From: Pseudomonadota bacterium
Lineage (GTDB): Bacteria; Pseudomonadota; Gammaproteobacteria; Burkholderiales; SG8-39
DNA length: 64,000 nt
Direction of reading: 5' to 3'
Assembly (NCBI GenBank): GCA_947455195.1
Contig: CANGMI010000003.1
Span: 62,001-126,000 of the forward strand
Position numbers and translations under genes: made by a program. Below are positions 47,807 through 55,581 of this stretch, piece after piece; the stretch's first letter is position 1, and the number at the start of each line of letters is the position of its first letter. A model generated the notes under the pieces. It saw only the letters and a program-made list of their open reading frames with translations. It had not been told where the DNA came from and did no database searches.

Positions 47807-48295
47807 ATGCGGTACTGGCTCATGAAGTCCGAGCCCGATGAATTCTCGATCGATGACCTCGAGCGTGCGCCGGGACAGTCGGTCGCATGGTTCGGGGTAC
47901 GCAACTATCAGGCACGCAATTTCATGCGTGACCAGATGCAGGTCGATGATCCGGTATTCTTCTACCATTCGTCCTGTCCGCAGCCCGGCATCGCCGGTCT
48001 TGCGCGCGTTTCGCGCCTCGCTTACCCCGACCAGACCCAGTTCGATCCAACCAGCAAATATTTCGATCCGGCAGCCACCGCAGAGCGGCCGCGCTGGTTC
48101 AACGTGGAGGTGACATTCGTGCAGAAGACCCGTCTGTTGGCGCTGGCCGAGTTGCGTGCCGATCCGGCCGTGGCCGGCCTGACGCTGCTCGCCCGCGGTT
48201 CGCGACTCTCGATCACACCGGTGGACGCGGGGCACTGGGACCACATCTGCACGCGACTGCTGGGCCTGTCGGCAGCACGAGGTGCCGCCCGATGA
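47807..48295 (+). CDS. EVE domain-containing protein
   Basis: 162-residue protein made of one EVE domain, related to PUA/YTH folds that bind modified bases. The start [35 protein letters not shown] and [10 protein letters not shown] are family hallmarks. AGGGGTGG lies about 8 nt before the ATG at 47807; the in-frame stretch upstream to 47741 lies beyond this site and lacks similarity. Its stop overlaps the hemE start (ATGA), suggesting coupled translation. The modified nucleotide it recognises is not known. Confidence 0.9.
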   Translation: MRYWLMKSEPDEFSIDDLERAPGQSVAWFGVRNYQARNFMRDQMQVDDPVFFYHSSCPQPGIAGLARVSRLAYPDQTQFDPTSKYFDPAATAERPRWFNVEVTFVQKTRLLALAELRADPAVAGLTLLARGSRLSITPVDAGHWDHICTRLLGLSAARGAAR

Positions 48296-49377
48296 GCGCC
48301 CCCCTTCGCAACGACACGTTCCTGCGCGCACTGCGACGCCAACCCACCGACTACACGCCCGTCTGGCTGATGCGCCAGGCCGGCCGCTATCTGGCCGAGT
48401 ACCGGGAAACTCGCGGGCGGGCTGGCAGTTTCATGCAACTGGCCCAGTCACCCGCCCTGGCCACCGAAGTTACCCTGCAGCCGCTCGACCGGTTCCCGCT
48501 GGATGCGGCCATTCTGTTCTCCGACATCCTCACCGTCCCCGACGCCATGGGTCTGGGCCTGCGGTTCGCCGAAGGTGAAGGCCCTCAGTTCGAGCGTCCT
48601 GTGAGAGACGAGGCAGCGGTACGTGCCCTCACGGTACCCGATCCGTACGACAGTCTGCGCTACGTGACCGACGCCGTGAGCGAGATCGTCCGTGCGCTCG
48701 ACGGACGGGTACCGCTCATCGGTTTCTCGGGCAGCCCCTTCACCCTTGCCTGCTACATGGTCGAGGGCAGCGGCAGTGACGACTTTCGCATCTTCAAGCG
48801 GATGCTTTACTCGCGTCCCGACCTTGCTCATCAGCTGCTCGACACCAACACGCAGGCCGTCACCGCCTATCTTCTCGCCCAGGTCGAAGCCGGAGCGCAG
48901 GCCGTCATGGTGTTCGACACCTGGGGCGGCATGCTGAGCACGCCGCTATACGAAGCCTTTTCGCTCGATTACATGCGCAAGGTGGTGGCGGGTGTGCGCG
49001 CCGGGCTCCAGCGCGTCGCGCCAGGGGGTGATGTGCCGATCATCGTCTTCACCAAAGGCGGCGGCGGGTGGCTCGAGGCAATCGCCGGGTGCGGCGCCGA
49101 TGCGGTCGGCCTCGACTGGACCCTGTCGCTGGCAGCGGCCCGGCGCCGGGTCAAGGATTCGGTCGCGCTGCAGGGCAACCTCGACCCGATGGTGCTGCTG
49201 ACCGATCCGGACACTGTCACGCGGGAAACCGAACGCGTACTCGCCGATTTCGGGCAGGGCCACGGGCACATCTTCAACCTCGGCCACGGCATCGTGCCCG
49301 CAACCCCGCCCGAGAACGTTGCCGCACTGGTCGAGACGGTTCACCGCGCCAGTCGGCCGTACCACAGCGGCGCCTGA
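48292..49377 (+). CDS. hemE: Uroporphyrinogen decarboxylase
   Basis: Cytosolic haem-pathway enzyme that decarboxylates the four acetate side chains of uroporphyrinogen III to give coproporphyrinogen III. 361 residues, the usual length. [16 protein letters not shown] holds the substrate-binding Arg residues and the catalytic Asp is in [30 protein letters not shown] and [16 protein letters not shown] are further signatures. It starts in the stop of the EVE gene. Downstream lies the A/T-rich DnaA-box region. Confidence 0.96.
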   Translation: MSAPLRNDTFLRALRRQPTDYTPVWLMRQAGRYLAEYRETRGRAGSFMQLAQSPALATEVTLQPLDRFPLDAAILFSDILTVPDAMGLGLRFAEGEGPQFERPVRDEAAVRALTVPDPYDSLRYVTDAVSEIVRALDGRVPLIGFSGSPFTLACYMVEGSGSDDFRIFKRMLYSRPDLAHQLLDTNTQAVTAYLLAQVEAGAQAVMVFDTWGGMLSTPLYEAFSLDYMRKVVAGVRAGLQRVAPGGDVPIIVFTKGGGGWLEAIAGCGADAVGLDWTLSLAAARRRVKDSVALQGNLDPMVLLTDPDTVTRETERVLADFGQGHGHIFNLGHGIVPATPPENVAALVETVHRASRPYHSGA

Positions 49378-49409
49378 GGGCGAGCACGGGTGACATGCCG
49401 TTCGCGTAC

Positions 49410-49592
49410 TTATTCACAGATTGCGCCCCGAAGCGGTACGACTCCAATGTTGATTAATATTCTCGCAATATAACGCATGTCATTGTTTTCATACATTAAT
49501 TCACAGCGATAGTGACATATCGCAAATGTTGTGCATCATTCGCGCTGGCGGTGAACAACTCACCCACAGACTTATTCACATAGTTATCCACA
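49410..49592. other. A/T-rich spacer with DnaA-box cluster
   Basis: The 311-bp gap 49378-49688 between hemE and priA holds no gene and is clearly richer in A/T than its surroundings (notably 49448-49505). Plus-strand DnaA boxes: TTATTCACA at 49410-49418 and 49572-49580, and perfect TTATCCACA at 49584-49592. One-mismatch boxes are TAATTCACA at 49497-49505 and, on the minus strand, TGATGCACA at 49530-49538. The last two exact boxes are 12 bp apart. This could be a replication origin, a DnaA titration site or DnaA control of priA. Confidence 0.65.
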
Positions 49593-49688
49593 GCCCCGTG
49601 CAATCGCAGCAAATCGTTTCCAATGAATGACTTGGCAACATCTCCTCCGGCGCTTTCTCAGTCTTGAGTTCCTTGAACGACGGCATTG

Positions 49689-51674
49689 ATGCAAACCGTT
49701 AATGTCGTCGTCGATGTGCCCCTGGCACGCAGCTTCGACTACCTCTCATCTGATCCGATCGCCATCGGCACACGCGTTCTGGTGCCCTTCGGACGCCGCA
49801 CGGTTGTCGGGATCGTCCTCGGCGCAGGCGGCGAAGCCGCCGCCGAGACATCCCTCCGCTCGATCGAGCGTGTCCTGGACGACACCCCTGCGCTGCCGGC
49901 CGAATGGATGCGGCTTACCGAATTCGCGAGTCGCTACTACCAGCGTCCGCTCGGCGAGGTGATGCTCTCGGCCCTGCCCCCGCGCCTGAAACGCATGCCC
50001 ACCCTGCGCGCGAGCGCCTTGCGCTCGCCGGGGCAATCGCCCACCCCTGAATGGCGGTTCATCGACGAGCATCCGCTCACAGCCCCCCAGGCGAGCGCCC
50101 TGGATGCCATCGCGCAGGGTGTTGGCCGATCAGGCACCTTTCTGCTGCATGGCATCACTGGCAGCGGCAAGACCGAGGTGTATCTGCACGCCGTGGCAGC
50201 CACCTTGCGCCGCGGCTCGCAGGCGCTTGTCCTGGTGCCCGAGATCCACCTCACGCCACAACTCGAAGCCCACTTCAGGACACGCTTCCCGGGCGCCCAC
50301 ATCGAGGTGATGCACAGCAATCGCAGCGCCGTCGAACGGGCGCTGGCCTGGCGAGCCGCCCAGATTGGCAGCGCGCAGATCATCCTTGGCACGCGACTGG
50401 CCGTATTTGCCCCTTTTGCCGATCTGGGTCTGATCGTGATCGACGAAGAGCACGACCCGTCATTCAAGCAACAGGACGGTGTCCGCTACTCGGCGCGCGA
50501 CCTCGCCATCTGGCGGGGGCATGCAGCGCATGTACCGGTCGTGCTCGGGTCGGCTACGCCATCACTCGAGAGTCATGCCAACGCCTCGAGCGGCCGATAC
50601 CAGCGCCTGACGCTGCCCGGACGAGCGCGCCCCGGCTCACGGTTGCCCTCGCTGGCCCTGATCGATACCGGTCGCGAAACGGTGCAAGAGGGCCTGACGG
50701 CAACCCTCGAATCGGCCATCGAAGCCACCCTTGCGCGAGGCGAGCAGACGCTCGTGTTCCTGAACCGGCGCGGTTATGCACCCGTGCTCGCCTGCAATGC
50801 CTGCGGCTGGATCCCGAGCTGTCCGCGCTGCAGTACCCATGTCGCGGTACATCTGGGTGAGCGCCGCCTGCGCTGTCACCACTGTGGCTTCGAGGCCCGG
50901 ATTCCACCACGCTGTCCTGACTGCGGCAACGCCGACCTGCAGCCATTCGGTCGCGGTACCGAGCGGCTTGAAGAATCGCTCGCAGCACGCTTTCCGCAGG
51001 CGCGGCTCGCGCGGGTCGACAGCGACACGATGCGGCTGAAGGGCACCTGGGAGGCCACCCAGGGTGCGATCCACGCCGGCGAGGTCGACATCATTCTGGG
51101 CACCCAGATGCTGGCCAAGGGGCACGACTTCCCGCGCCTGACCCTGGTAGGCATCCTCAATGCCGATTCGGCACTCTTTGCGGCCGACTATCGAGCGCCC
51201 GAACGCCTCTTTGCACAACTGCAGCAGGTGGCCGGACGCGCCGGACGAGATGCCCTGCCGGGGCAAGTGCTGATCCAGACGCGATTTCCCGACCATCCCC
51301 TCTACCGCGCACTGCTCGCCGGCAACTACAACCGGTTCGCCGAAGCCGAACTGCTCGAGCGCGAACGCGCTGGCTTCCCACCCTGCGTGGCCGAAGCCGT
51401 CCTGCGCGCGGAGGCGCGGTCGCCGGAAGCCGCCATTGCCTTTCTGAGCGAGGCACGCGAGCGAGCACCCGCCGATGCCGATGTGGTCATGTACGACCCG
51501 GTACCGATGAGCCTGGAGCGACTCAACGGCTGGTATCGGGCGCACCTTCTGGTTCAGGCCACCCAGCGCGCTTCACTGCAGCGCTATCTGACCCTGTGGC
51601 GCACAGCCATCGAAGCAGAACGGACACCGCGCCATGTGCGCTGGCACATCGACGTCGATCCGATCGAGTTCTAG
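49689..51674 (+). CDS. priA: Primosomal protein N' (replication restart helicase PriA)
   Basis: 3'-to-5' DNA helicase that reloads the replisome at stalled forks. 661 residues: N-terminal 3'-DNA-binding domain (about 1-100, VVVDVPLARSFDYL), helicase lobe 1 with Walker A GITGSGKTEVYL and DEEHDPSFKQ, a zinc-binding insert with paired cysteines (CNACGWIPSCPRC, then CHHCGF, then CPDCGN), and lobe 2 with GTQMLAKGHDFPRLTLVG. The ATG at 49689 is preferred to a TTG codon just before it. It lies next to the DnaA-box spacer. Confidence 0.95.
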   Translation: MQTVNVVVDVPLARSFDYLSSDPIAIGTRVLVPFGRRTVVGIVLGAGGEAAAETSLRSIERVLDDTPALPAEWMRLTEFASRYYQRPLGEVMLSALPPRLKRMPTLRASALRSPGQSPTPEWRFIDEHPLTAPQASALDAIAQGVGRSGTFLLHGITGSGKTEVYLHAVAATLRRGSQALVLVPEIHLTPQLEAHFRTRFPGAHIEVMHSNRSAVERALAWRAAQIGSAQIILGTRLAVFAPFADLGLIVIDEEHDPSFKQQDGVRYSARDLAIWRGHAAHVPVVLGSATPSLESHANASSGRYQRLTLPGRARPGSRLPSLALIDTGRETVQEGLTATLESAIEATLARGEQTLVFLNRRGYAPVLACNACGWIPSCPRCSTHVAVHLGERRLRCHHCGFEARIPPRCPDCGNADLQPFGRGTERLEESLAARFPQARLARVDSDTMRLKGTWEATQGAIHAGEVDIILGTQMLAKGHDFPRLTLVGILNADSALFAADYRAPERLFAQLQQVAGRAGRDALPGQVLIQTRFPDHPLYRALLAGNYNRFAEAELLERERAGFPPCVAEAVLRAEARSPEAAIAFLSEARERAPADADVVMYDPVPMSLERLNGWYRAHLLVQATQRASLQRYLTLWRTAIEAERTPRHVRWHIDVDPIEF

Positions 51675-51738
51675 CAGCACGACCAACGGCCGACAATGAC
51701 CCGCAGGTCCTCACCGGCCGTGGGCACCCTGCCGGGAA

Positions 51739-51849
51739 TTACTTCTTCCTGGCAGCGGTCTTGCTGGCAGGCGGAACCTGCGGACGTGACTTGCCGTAGG
51801 AGCCCTTGAAGATCTTGCCGCGCTTGGTACGCTTGTCGCCCTTGCCCAT
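51739..51849 (-). CDS. 30S ribosomal protein THX
   Basis: 36-residue, very basic peptide starting MGKGDKRTKRGKIFKGSYGK and ending PPASKTAARKK. This is the THX family pattern: a short protein that stabilises the head of the 30S subunit. ATG at 51849, TAA at 51741-51739. GGATGG lies about 10 nt ahead of the start. It is shorter than most gene-finding cut-offs. It sits between the priA 3' end and the oxygenase gene, on the same strand as the latter. Confidence 0.9.
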   Translation of the reverse strand: MGKGDKRTKRGKIFKGSYGKSRPQVPPASKTAARKK

Positions 51850-51886
51850 GACTGTGTTCCATCCGAAGTGAACCCGCGATTCTAGA

Positions 51887-52564
51887 TCAATCCGCGGCCC
51901 GACGCCGAAACCATCCGGTCAGCGACCAGCGCTCGCGACGTGCTGGCAAGACCTCGTGAAGGCATCCTTCGGCCAGAAAGAGCATGAGACGCCCGCCGAG
52001 CGGCAGCACCCGATGCGTGTGGCCCGAAAGATCGTTCGATTCGTAGAGGCACAATTCGCCCCCATCCTCGGACTGCCAGGCCTCATTGAGGTAAAGAACA
52101 CACGAGAGCGTGCGGGTATCGTCACCCCGCACACGGTCGTGATGCGGCGCATAACGCTCACCGGGCGGGTAACAGGCCAGGTGCAATTCGAGATCGGCGA
52201 GGCCAAGCAGGCAACGTCGGTTAAGCCCGATGCGCAGGGCGTCGAAGCGGGCGGCCAGCAGCGCGCCACCCTCGAGGGTCGTCAGGTCGTCCACCCAGAG
52301 CGTACGATCGCCGCGCACGGTCGGAACCAGAAGACGTTCGCGTCCAACTCGGGCGGGTGCAAGGCGTTCACGCTGTGCAAGAGCCCAACCCCGCCAGACC
52401 TGCAGCGCGGCGAGCTCGAGAAACCCGTCGACCATGGCCCAACCTTGCGCAGCCAGATCATCGGCTGCCGACGCCACGGTGGCTGCGAACCCCGGGTCGA
52501 GCGTCGCACCCTCGTCACCCGGAGGGCTGGTGCCGCCCGCGTGCGCCTTGGGTGATCGACTCAT
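51887..52564 (-). CDS. 2-oxoglutarate/Fe(II)-dependent oxygenase (prolyl 4-hydroxylase-like)
   Basis: 225 residues. The facial triad is visible: His141 and Asp143 in YAPHHDRVRGDD and the distal His203 in GCLHEVLP; Arg212 in ERWSLTGWF would bind 2-oxoglutarate. TLSCVLYLNE and DGGELCLYE are typical for the P4Hc/SM-20-like group. No signal peptide. The substrate could be a protein prolyl or other residue; it is not recognisable. It ends 37 bp before the THX gene on the same strand, so they may share a transcript. Confidence 0.82.
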   Translation of the reverse strand: MSRSPKAHAGGTSPPGDEGATLDPGFAATVASAADDLAAQGWAMVDGFLELAALQVWRGWALAQRERLAPARVGRERLLVPTVRGDRTLWVDDLTTLEGGALLAARFDALRIGLNRRCLLGLADLELHLACYPPGERYAPHHDRVRGDDTRTLSCVLYLNEAWQSEDGGELCLYESNDLSGHTHRVLPLGGRLMLFLAEGCLHEVLPARRERWSLTGWFRRRAAD

Positions 52565-52776
52565 GCAAATGACTCGAACGTGATCACATCGATTGCAGCG
52601 TCATAGGATCTGCGGTAGGCTTTTTGATAGCAATCGCTCACTGCACGTTGTGTCAGAGATCCTTCCCGGCGTCGTCGGTCACTGCACGGACCGCCCGGGA
52701 CGACGGGTTCCAACAACCCTGCCGGCCCATGAACCTGTCGCGTTCGCGTGCCGGCCCATGGCCAGTGAATGAACCG

Positions 52777-53157
52777 ATGGATGCAACGATCGGATTTGTC
52801 GACGAGGTCATTGATCTGCTGGGGCCATTCGGCACGGTGTCGGTGCGTCCAGTGGGGACGGCGCATGCGCTGCATGTCGATGGCCTGCTGCTGGGCGTGG
52901 TACTCGACCAGACGTTGTGGCTGAAAACCGACGCCATCAACCGGCTCGAATTCGAAGTGGCCGGGGCGTGTGTCCTCTCCCAGCACACCGATATGGCGGC
53001 GCGACTCGCCACAGTCGCGCCCGATATCCCCGACAGTTTTCACAGCGCCCCGGACAGCGCGCTGCAATCGGCTGCTGACATGCTGCCCTGGGCGCGCAGC
53101 GCCTATGCGGCCGCGCTTCGCAGCGGCCATCGTGTGACAGAGAGGCCGGCAGACTAG
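52777..53157 (+). CDS. TfoX N-terminal-like domain protein
   Basis: 126-residue protein resembling the TfoX/Sxy N-terminal domain: FVDEVIDLLGPFGTVSVRPV, then HALHVDGLLLGVVLDQTLWLKTD, then a helical C-terminus (SAADMLPWARSAYAAAL). The usual MFGG turn is replaced by RPVGTAH. ATG at 52777 chosen by family fit; in-frame codons upstream to 52624 give unrelated residues. No good ribosome-binding site. Its TAG overlaps the TAG of the convergent MATE gene (CTAG at 53154-53157). A role in competence is not implied by this domain alone. Confidence 0.7.
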   Translation: MDATIGFVDEVIDLLGPFGTVSVRPVGTAHALHVDGLLLGVVLDQTLWLKTDAINRLEFEVAGACVLSQHTDMAARLATVAPDIPDSFHSAPDSALQSAADMLPWARSAYAAALRSGHRVTERPAD

Positions 53158-54584
53158 AGCCATTCGGGATTGCGCACCACGCGTGCGCTCTCGCGGAGCC
53201 AGTAGAGGGTCACGATACCGCCCGCGCACAGCACGCTGAGAATGGCCGCGATCCAGAAGCCGCTCGCGCCCAGTGGCGTCACCAGGCCGACGGCGTGCAG
53301 ATCGACTCGATCGGTCAGGCCGAGCACATAGCCACCGCCCAACCCCATGCCCCAGAGTGAAACGGTGTAGACCACCATGGGAACGACCGTGCGCTTGTAG
53401 CCGCGCAGCACATTCACCGTGACCGCCTGCAGTGCATCCACCAGATGGTAGACCGCCACATAGGCGAGGAGGCTTGCCGCGAGCGCCTGCACGACCGGAT
53501 CGCGACTGTAGAACCGTGCGATCGCCTCGCGACCCAGACCCAGCGCAAGCGCAAAGACGACCGCCACCCCCAGCGCGATGAAGAGTGCCTGAATGCCGGT
53601 GGCACGTGCGCGTGCGAAGGCGCGAGCACCGATCGCCTGCCCGACCAGCACGGTTGCCGCGTTGCCCAGGGAAAGCGGCACCATGAACGCAAGCGCTGCG
53701 ACATTGGCAGCGATCTGGTGAGCCCCCGAGTACTGCGCACCCAGACGCGCCACGAAGAGCGTCATGAAGGTGAACGCGGTGACATCGACCAGGAAGGTCG
53801 CACCGATCGGCACGCCGACCGCCAGCAAGTGCCGCATCGACCGGGCGTCGGGCCAGGACCAGCGTGCAAATACACCGAACACCCGATAATCGGCCACCCG
53901 CGCACACCAGAGCCAGGCCGCGATGCAGGTGCCCCACGAGCAGAGCGTCGTGGCCACTGCGCACCCTGCCCCCCCCAGCGCGGGCAGGCCCAGGTGGCCT
54001 TCGATCAGCACCCAGTTGAGGGGCACCTTGAGCGCCAGACCCGCCAGATTGAGCACCATCACCACCCGTGGGCGCGAGATGGCGTTGCTGAATGAACCGA
54101 ACACCCGGAAAAAGAGCAGGGCTGGCACACCGAACTGAATGGCGCGCAGATAGGCGCGCACCTTCACCTCGACCTCGGGTGCCACCTGGGTGAGGGCAAA
54201 GAAGGGCTGCGGGAACTGCAGGATGACGATGACGATGATCGACATCAGCGCACCCAGCCATGCGCACTGGCGCACCTGCTCGCCGATGAGTTCGTCCTTG
54301 CCTGCACCATGCAACTGGGCCGCCACTGGCGTCAGCGCGAGGAGCACGCCCATCGTCGTGACGAACACCGATATGTAGATGCTGGCGCCAATGCCCACGG
54401 CAGCCAGATCGTCGGTACCGAAGTGCCCGGCCATGATCGTGTCGGTGACCGCGTAGAGCATCACGGCAACCTGCGCAACCAGCACGGGCCAGCCCAGCTT
54501 CACCAACTGGCTGACGACCGACGCGCGGCTCTGGCGCTGCTCGATGGCGCCCGGGTCCGCCGAGCGCGCGCGCTCGACGCTCAC
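53154..54584 (-). CDS. MATE family efflux transporter (NorM-type)
   Basis: 476-residue inner-membrane antiporter with about twelve helices. LGWPVLVAQVAVMLYAVTDTIMAGHFGTDDLAAVGIG is split over the first two helices and is the NorM pattern; ATVLVGQAIGAR in the second half repeats it. It should export cationic drugs or metabolites against Na+ or H+. The start is a GTG inside the stop of the LysR gene (GTGA at 54581-54584), so translation is likely coupled to that regulator. Confidence 0.9.
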   Translation of the reverse strand: MSVERARSADPGAIEQRQSRASVVSQLVKLGWPVLVAQVAVMLYAVTDTIMAGHFGTDDLAAVGIGASIYISVFVTTMGVLLALTPVAAQLHGAGKDELIGEQVRQCAWLGALMSIIVIVILQFPQPFFALTQVAPEVEVKVRAYLRAIQFGVPALLFFRVFGSFSNAISRPRVVMVLNLAGLALKVPLNWVLIEGHLGLPALGGAGCAVATTLCSWGTCIAAWLWCARVADYRVFGVFARWSWPDARSMRHLLAVGVPIGATFLVDVTAFTFMTLFVARLGAQYSGAHQIAANVAALAFMVPLSLGNAATVLVGQAIGARAFARARATGIQALFIALGVAVVFALALGLGREAIARFYSRDPVVQALAASLLAYVAVYHLVDALQAVTVNVLRGYKRTVVPMVVYTVSLWGMGLGGGYVLGLTDRVDLHAVGLVTPLGASGFWIAAILSVLCAGGIVTLYWLRESARVVRNPEWL

Positions 54585-55522
54585 AGCTCGTAGCCCGTGC
54601 CACTCCCGCTCAAGGCGCGCTCGACCACCTTGCGGGTGAGCGCTGGCGCAAAACGCTCGATGAACGCAAACGTGTAGCCCCGCACATAGGCATCCCGTTT
54701 CAGCGCGATACGGGTCATGCTGGGCGCAATCAGCGATCCGACGTCAAAGGCCACAAGCCCCGTGTCGCGCGCAGCCTCGTAGGCCATCGAGGCCACGATG
54801 CCCACCCCCAGCCCCAGACCGACATAGGTCTTGATCACATCGGAATCGATGGCGGTCAGGGCAATCTCGGGCGCAAGTCCACGCGACTGAAACGCCTGGT
54901 CGATATGTGAGCGCCCGGAGAAGGCAGTGTCATAGGTAACGATCGGCCAGGCAGCAATATCTTCCAGGGTGAGTGCCTGCCGTGCCGCGAGCGGATGATC
55001 ACGCGGCACCACCACCGAATGGCTCCAGCTGTACCCGGGCAGCGCCAGCAACCCCGGGTAGCGATCGAGCGATTCGGTGGCAATGGCCAGATCGGCCTCA
55101 CCAGCAAGGACCATCTCGGCAAGCTGCCGCGGGCTACCCTGGTGGATCGCCAGCCGCACGTCCGGATACCGGCGCCGAAAGTCGGCCACCACGGGGGGCA
55201 GGGCATAACGCGCCTGGGTATGGGTCGTGGCGATACGCAATGCACCGACACGGCTGTCGCTCAGCTCCTTGCCCAGAGCGCGCAGATCATCGGCCTGCGC
55301 AAGCAGGCGCTCGATCACCCGGACGATGTCTCGCCCCGGCTGGGTCAATCCGACAAATCGCTTCCCATGGCGCACGAAGATCTGCACGCCCAGTTCGTCT
55401 TCGAGCTCGCGCACCTGCTTGGAGACCCCGGGCTGCGAGGTGAACAGGCGTTCGGCCGCTAGCGTGAGATTGAAGTTGCAGCGAATGGCTTCGCGCACTG
55501 CACGCAGTTGCTGGAAGTTCAC
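54581..55522 (-). CDS. cysB: LysR-family regulator, CysB type
   Basis: 313-residue transcription factor. The N-terminal wHTH is the characteristic CysB/Cbl sequence MNFQQLRAVREAIRCNFNLT, with LFTSQPGVSKQVRELEDELG and IFVRHGKRFVGLT. The C-terminal domain has TTHTQARYALP and TAIDSDVIKTYVGLGLGVG, involved in sulfate/N-acetylserine sensing in the family. It should activate sulfate-assimilation genes, none of which is in the window. The gene overlaps the MATE gene downstream by 4 bp. Confidence 0.9.
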   Translation of the reverse strand: MNFQQLRAVREAIRCNFNLTLAAERLFTSQPGVSKQVRELEDELGVQIFVRHGKRFVGLTQPGRDIVRVIERLLAQADDLRALGKELSDSRVGALRIATTHTQARYALPPVVADFRRRYPDVRLAIHQGSPRQLAEMVLAGEADLAIATESLDRYPGLLALPGYSWSHSVVVPRDHPLAARQALTLEDIAAWPIVTYDTAFSGRSHIDQAFQSRGLAPEIALTAIDSDVIKTYVGLGLGVGIVASMAYEAARDTGLVAFDVGSLIAPSMTRIALKRDAYVRGYTFAFIERFAPALTRKVVERALSGSGTGYEL

Positions 55523-55581
55523 GAGGGAGTAGCTGCCGGAGGCTGGACCGCCTCATTGTAGAGGAAGCCTCGCGCCGACGA

